NCBI RefSeq assembly: GCF_000768675.1
Contig: NZ_AVPI01000022.1
Coordinates: 1 to 64,000, forward strand
Origin: Knoellia flava TL1
Lineage (GTDB): Bacteria > Actinomycetota > Actinomycetes > Actinomycetales > Dermatophilaceae
Length of the DNA: 64,000 nt
Direction: 5' to 3'
Below are positions 62,673 to 64,000 of this stretch, piece after piece. A program made the translations under genes and the position numbers. Position 1 is the first letter of the stretch. Each line of letters opens with the position of its first letter. The notes below the pieces were generated by a model. The model had not been told where the DNA came from. It ran no database searches and saw nothing but the letters and a program-made list of their open reading frames with translations.

Positions 62673-64000
62673 ATGCACTCTCGACGCACGGTCGTCGCCC
62701 TCGGTGCGACGACCGCACTCACCCTCACCATCGCCGCCGCAGTGACGACGGCCGGGTCGGCGCTCGGTGCCCCCACCACGTCGGGCTGCCGGCTCGTGGA
62801 GCTGCCCCCACCTCCCGGCGGCTTCGACGCGGGGGTCATGGACATCGAGGTCGTCGACGGCACGACGATCTACTACGGCAACTACCAGGTGGTCGAGGAC
62901 GGTGAGCAGACCCAGCGCGCCGTCATCTGGAGGGGGATCGACGGAGCGCCCGAACCGATCAACACGGGGCTCGGCAAGGCGGTCGACATCGCGTACGAGC
63001 TGACCTCCACCGGGCTCGTCAACGGCACCAGCGAGGACCTCGACGGCGGCAGCCCGACCCACTGGGTCATGGATCTCAGGACGATGGACGTCACCGTCGT
63101 GGACAGCTCGATGGGTGCGAAGGCGGACGCCACCGCACTGGTGCGGAGGGTCAACGACAGCGGAGCCCTCGTGGGCACGGACGTCCATGGCGTGGGCGGC
63201 TCCTTCAACCGCAACGGCAACAGCGCAGTCGGGTGGGCCTCGCCCGACGCCCGGCCTGTCCGGCTGGAGGCGACGGGGTCCTCGTCCCAGGCCGAGGGGA
63301 TCAACGCCCACGGCGATCGCGTCGGCATCATCGCCAAGTCCAAGCGCCCCGGCGTGCCGCACTGGACCGACTACGACCCGACCCTGTGGCACGCCGACGG
63401 ACGCGTCACGACGATGGACCGGGTCGGCATCGACGCCATCCCGTGGGAGGTCAAGGACGACGGCAGCGCCGGCGGCGAGGGCTTCTGGGGCTGGGATCCC
63501 TTCGCGGGACACATGGAGGCGGTCTACTGGCCGAGCGCCGACGACGCCGTCGGGCTCGGGGTGCTCGACGGCGGCGGCTACTCCCGCGTCTTCGGACTCG
63601 ACGAGGGAGGCTGGGCCGTGGGGTTCGCGGACCGGTTCGCAAGTGATCCCGAGGACCCGTTCGCGTGGCGGGGCGGGGCCTACACCCACTCGTTCCTCTA
63701 CGTCCACGGGCGGACGGCGCCGGGCCACCTGCGCATCCTCCCCTCGCTCCAGTCCGTCGCCCGGGGTGACGCCGACTGGCACGACTGGCACGGGTCGGCC
63801 GTCCACGCGGTCAACGCGCAGCTCGACCAGGCTGCGAGCGCCTCGGCGACAGGAGTCGACGAGAACGGCGTGGCGACCTACGGCGCGACGGTCTACCTGG
63901 GCGCCTCGCAGTGCGGCATCGAGGTCGCGACGACCCACGACCCGTGGGGACTCGGCGAGACGCTCGACGCGGCGCGGGCCACGTCCGCCGACGCCGAGTC
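62673..64000 (+). CDS. Secreted HAF-repeat-like protein, cut by the window end
   Basis: At least 442 residues; the end lies beyond the window. A signal peptide MHSRRTVVALGATTALTLTI... (cleavage near 32, ALGA) and a mature, beta-rich chain with repeated units such as VNDSGALVGTDVHG, INAHGDRVGIIAK, LDEGGWAVGFAD and VDENGVATYGATV, resembling HAF-type extracellular repeats (INxxGxxVG). GAAGGA lies 6 bases before ATG 62673. The promoter matches the SARP sites, so it is probably co-regulated with the gene at 56947. Confidence 0.75.
   Translation, partial: MHSRRTVVALGATTALTLTIAAAVTTAGSALGAPTTSGCRLVELPPPPGGFDAGVMDIEVVDGTTIYYGNYQVVEDGEQTQRAVIWRGIDGAPEPINTGLGKAVDIAYELTSTGLVNGTSEDLDGGSPTHWVMDLRTMDVTVVDSSMGAKADATALVRRVNDSGALVGTDVHGVGGSFNRNGNSAVGWASPDARPVRLEATGSSSQAEGINAHGDRVGIIAKSKRPGVPHWTDYDPTLWHADGRVTTMDRVGIDAIPWEVKDDGSAGGEGFWGWDPFAGHMEAVYWPSADDAVGLGVLDGGGYSRVFGLDEGGWAVGFADRFASDPEDPFAWRGGAYTHSFLYVHGRTAPGHLRILPSLQSVARGDADWHDWHGSAVHAVNAQLDQAASASATGVDENGVATYGATVYLGASQCGIEVATTHDPWGLGETLDAARATSADAE

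Noticed and set aside
61440-63938. Long minus-strand open frame opposite the SARP and HAF-like genes
   Set aside because: Composition is that of a reverse-strand shadow; no motif, no ribosome site.

Overview
The window comes from a high-GC actinobacterium. GC-rich codon use, frequent GTG starts, a class II ribonucleotide reductase operon (nrdR-nrdJ), SAM-IV riboswitches ahead of metX and metY, an HrdB-type sigma factor with a Lys/Ala-rich N-terminus, DUF222-HNH genes and SARP-type regulation all point to Micrococcales; the family Intrasporangiaceae (Janibacter/Knoellia-like) is an inference. Most of the window is core chromosome. No tRNA, rRNA or CRISPR array was recognised.

Layout: 1-2.4 kb is the start of the division/cell-wall cluster on the minus strand (mraZ-rsmH-ftsL). 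2.7-7.4 kb is a MoxR/DUF58/transglutaminase operon on the plus strand. 7.4-11.1 kb holds the primary sigma factor, a universal stress protein and metX with its riboswitch. 11-20.4 kb holds DUF4192, DUF1232, EcsC, a family-A DNA polymerase, a PAC2 protein and HrpA. 20.4-25.9 kb is a nitrite/NO-type locus: a hemerythrin-DUF2249 protein divergent from a three-gene coupled operon (Cys-rich HTH regulator, polytopic NnrS-like protein, membrane-fused copper nitrite reductase). 25.9-39.4 kb holds a WXG100-like pair, metY with a second SAM-IV riboswitch, and assorted metabolic, membrane and stress genes (aldo-keto reductase, TspO-like, B12-binding protein, rocD, pdxH, GNAT, MpaB-like, SprT-like).

39.8-52.9 kb is accessory. 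A 4,557-bp integrative element (serine recombinase with a one-base frameshift, HUH Rep protein, zinc-ribbon miniprotein, ion-channel-like membrane protein) sits inside a DUF222-HNH endonuclease gene. Its 9-bp direct repeats let the host gene be rebuilt exactly in frame. Further on, a histidine-kinase gene is cut off by an IS3-family remnant and an IS481-family element. Next comes a lower-GC defence-like block: DUF262 + FRG genes and a NotI-family restriction endonuclease with an m5C methyltransferase. Core chromosome resumes at nrdJ.

53-64 kb: nrdJ-nrdR with paired NrdR boxes, then what looks like a small self-contained regulon. It has a giant SARP-STAND-TM-WD40 regulator flanked by two secreted-protein genes, each preceded by three GCGACCG heptamers at an exact 11-bp period and a CANNNT -10-like hexamer exactly 8 bp downstream, which is the SARP promoter layout. 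The octamer GTATGCCG/CGGCATAC is heavily over-represented in the core regions and was not found in the accessory blocks.
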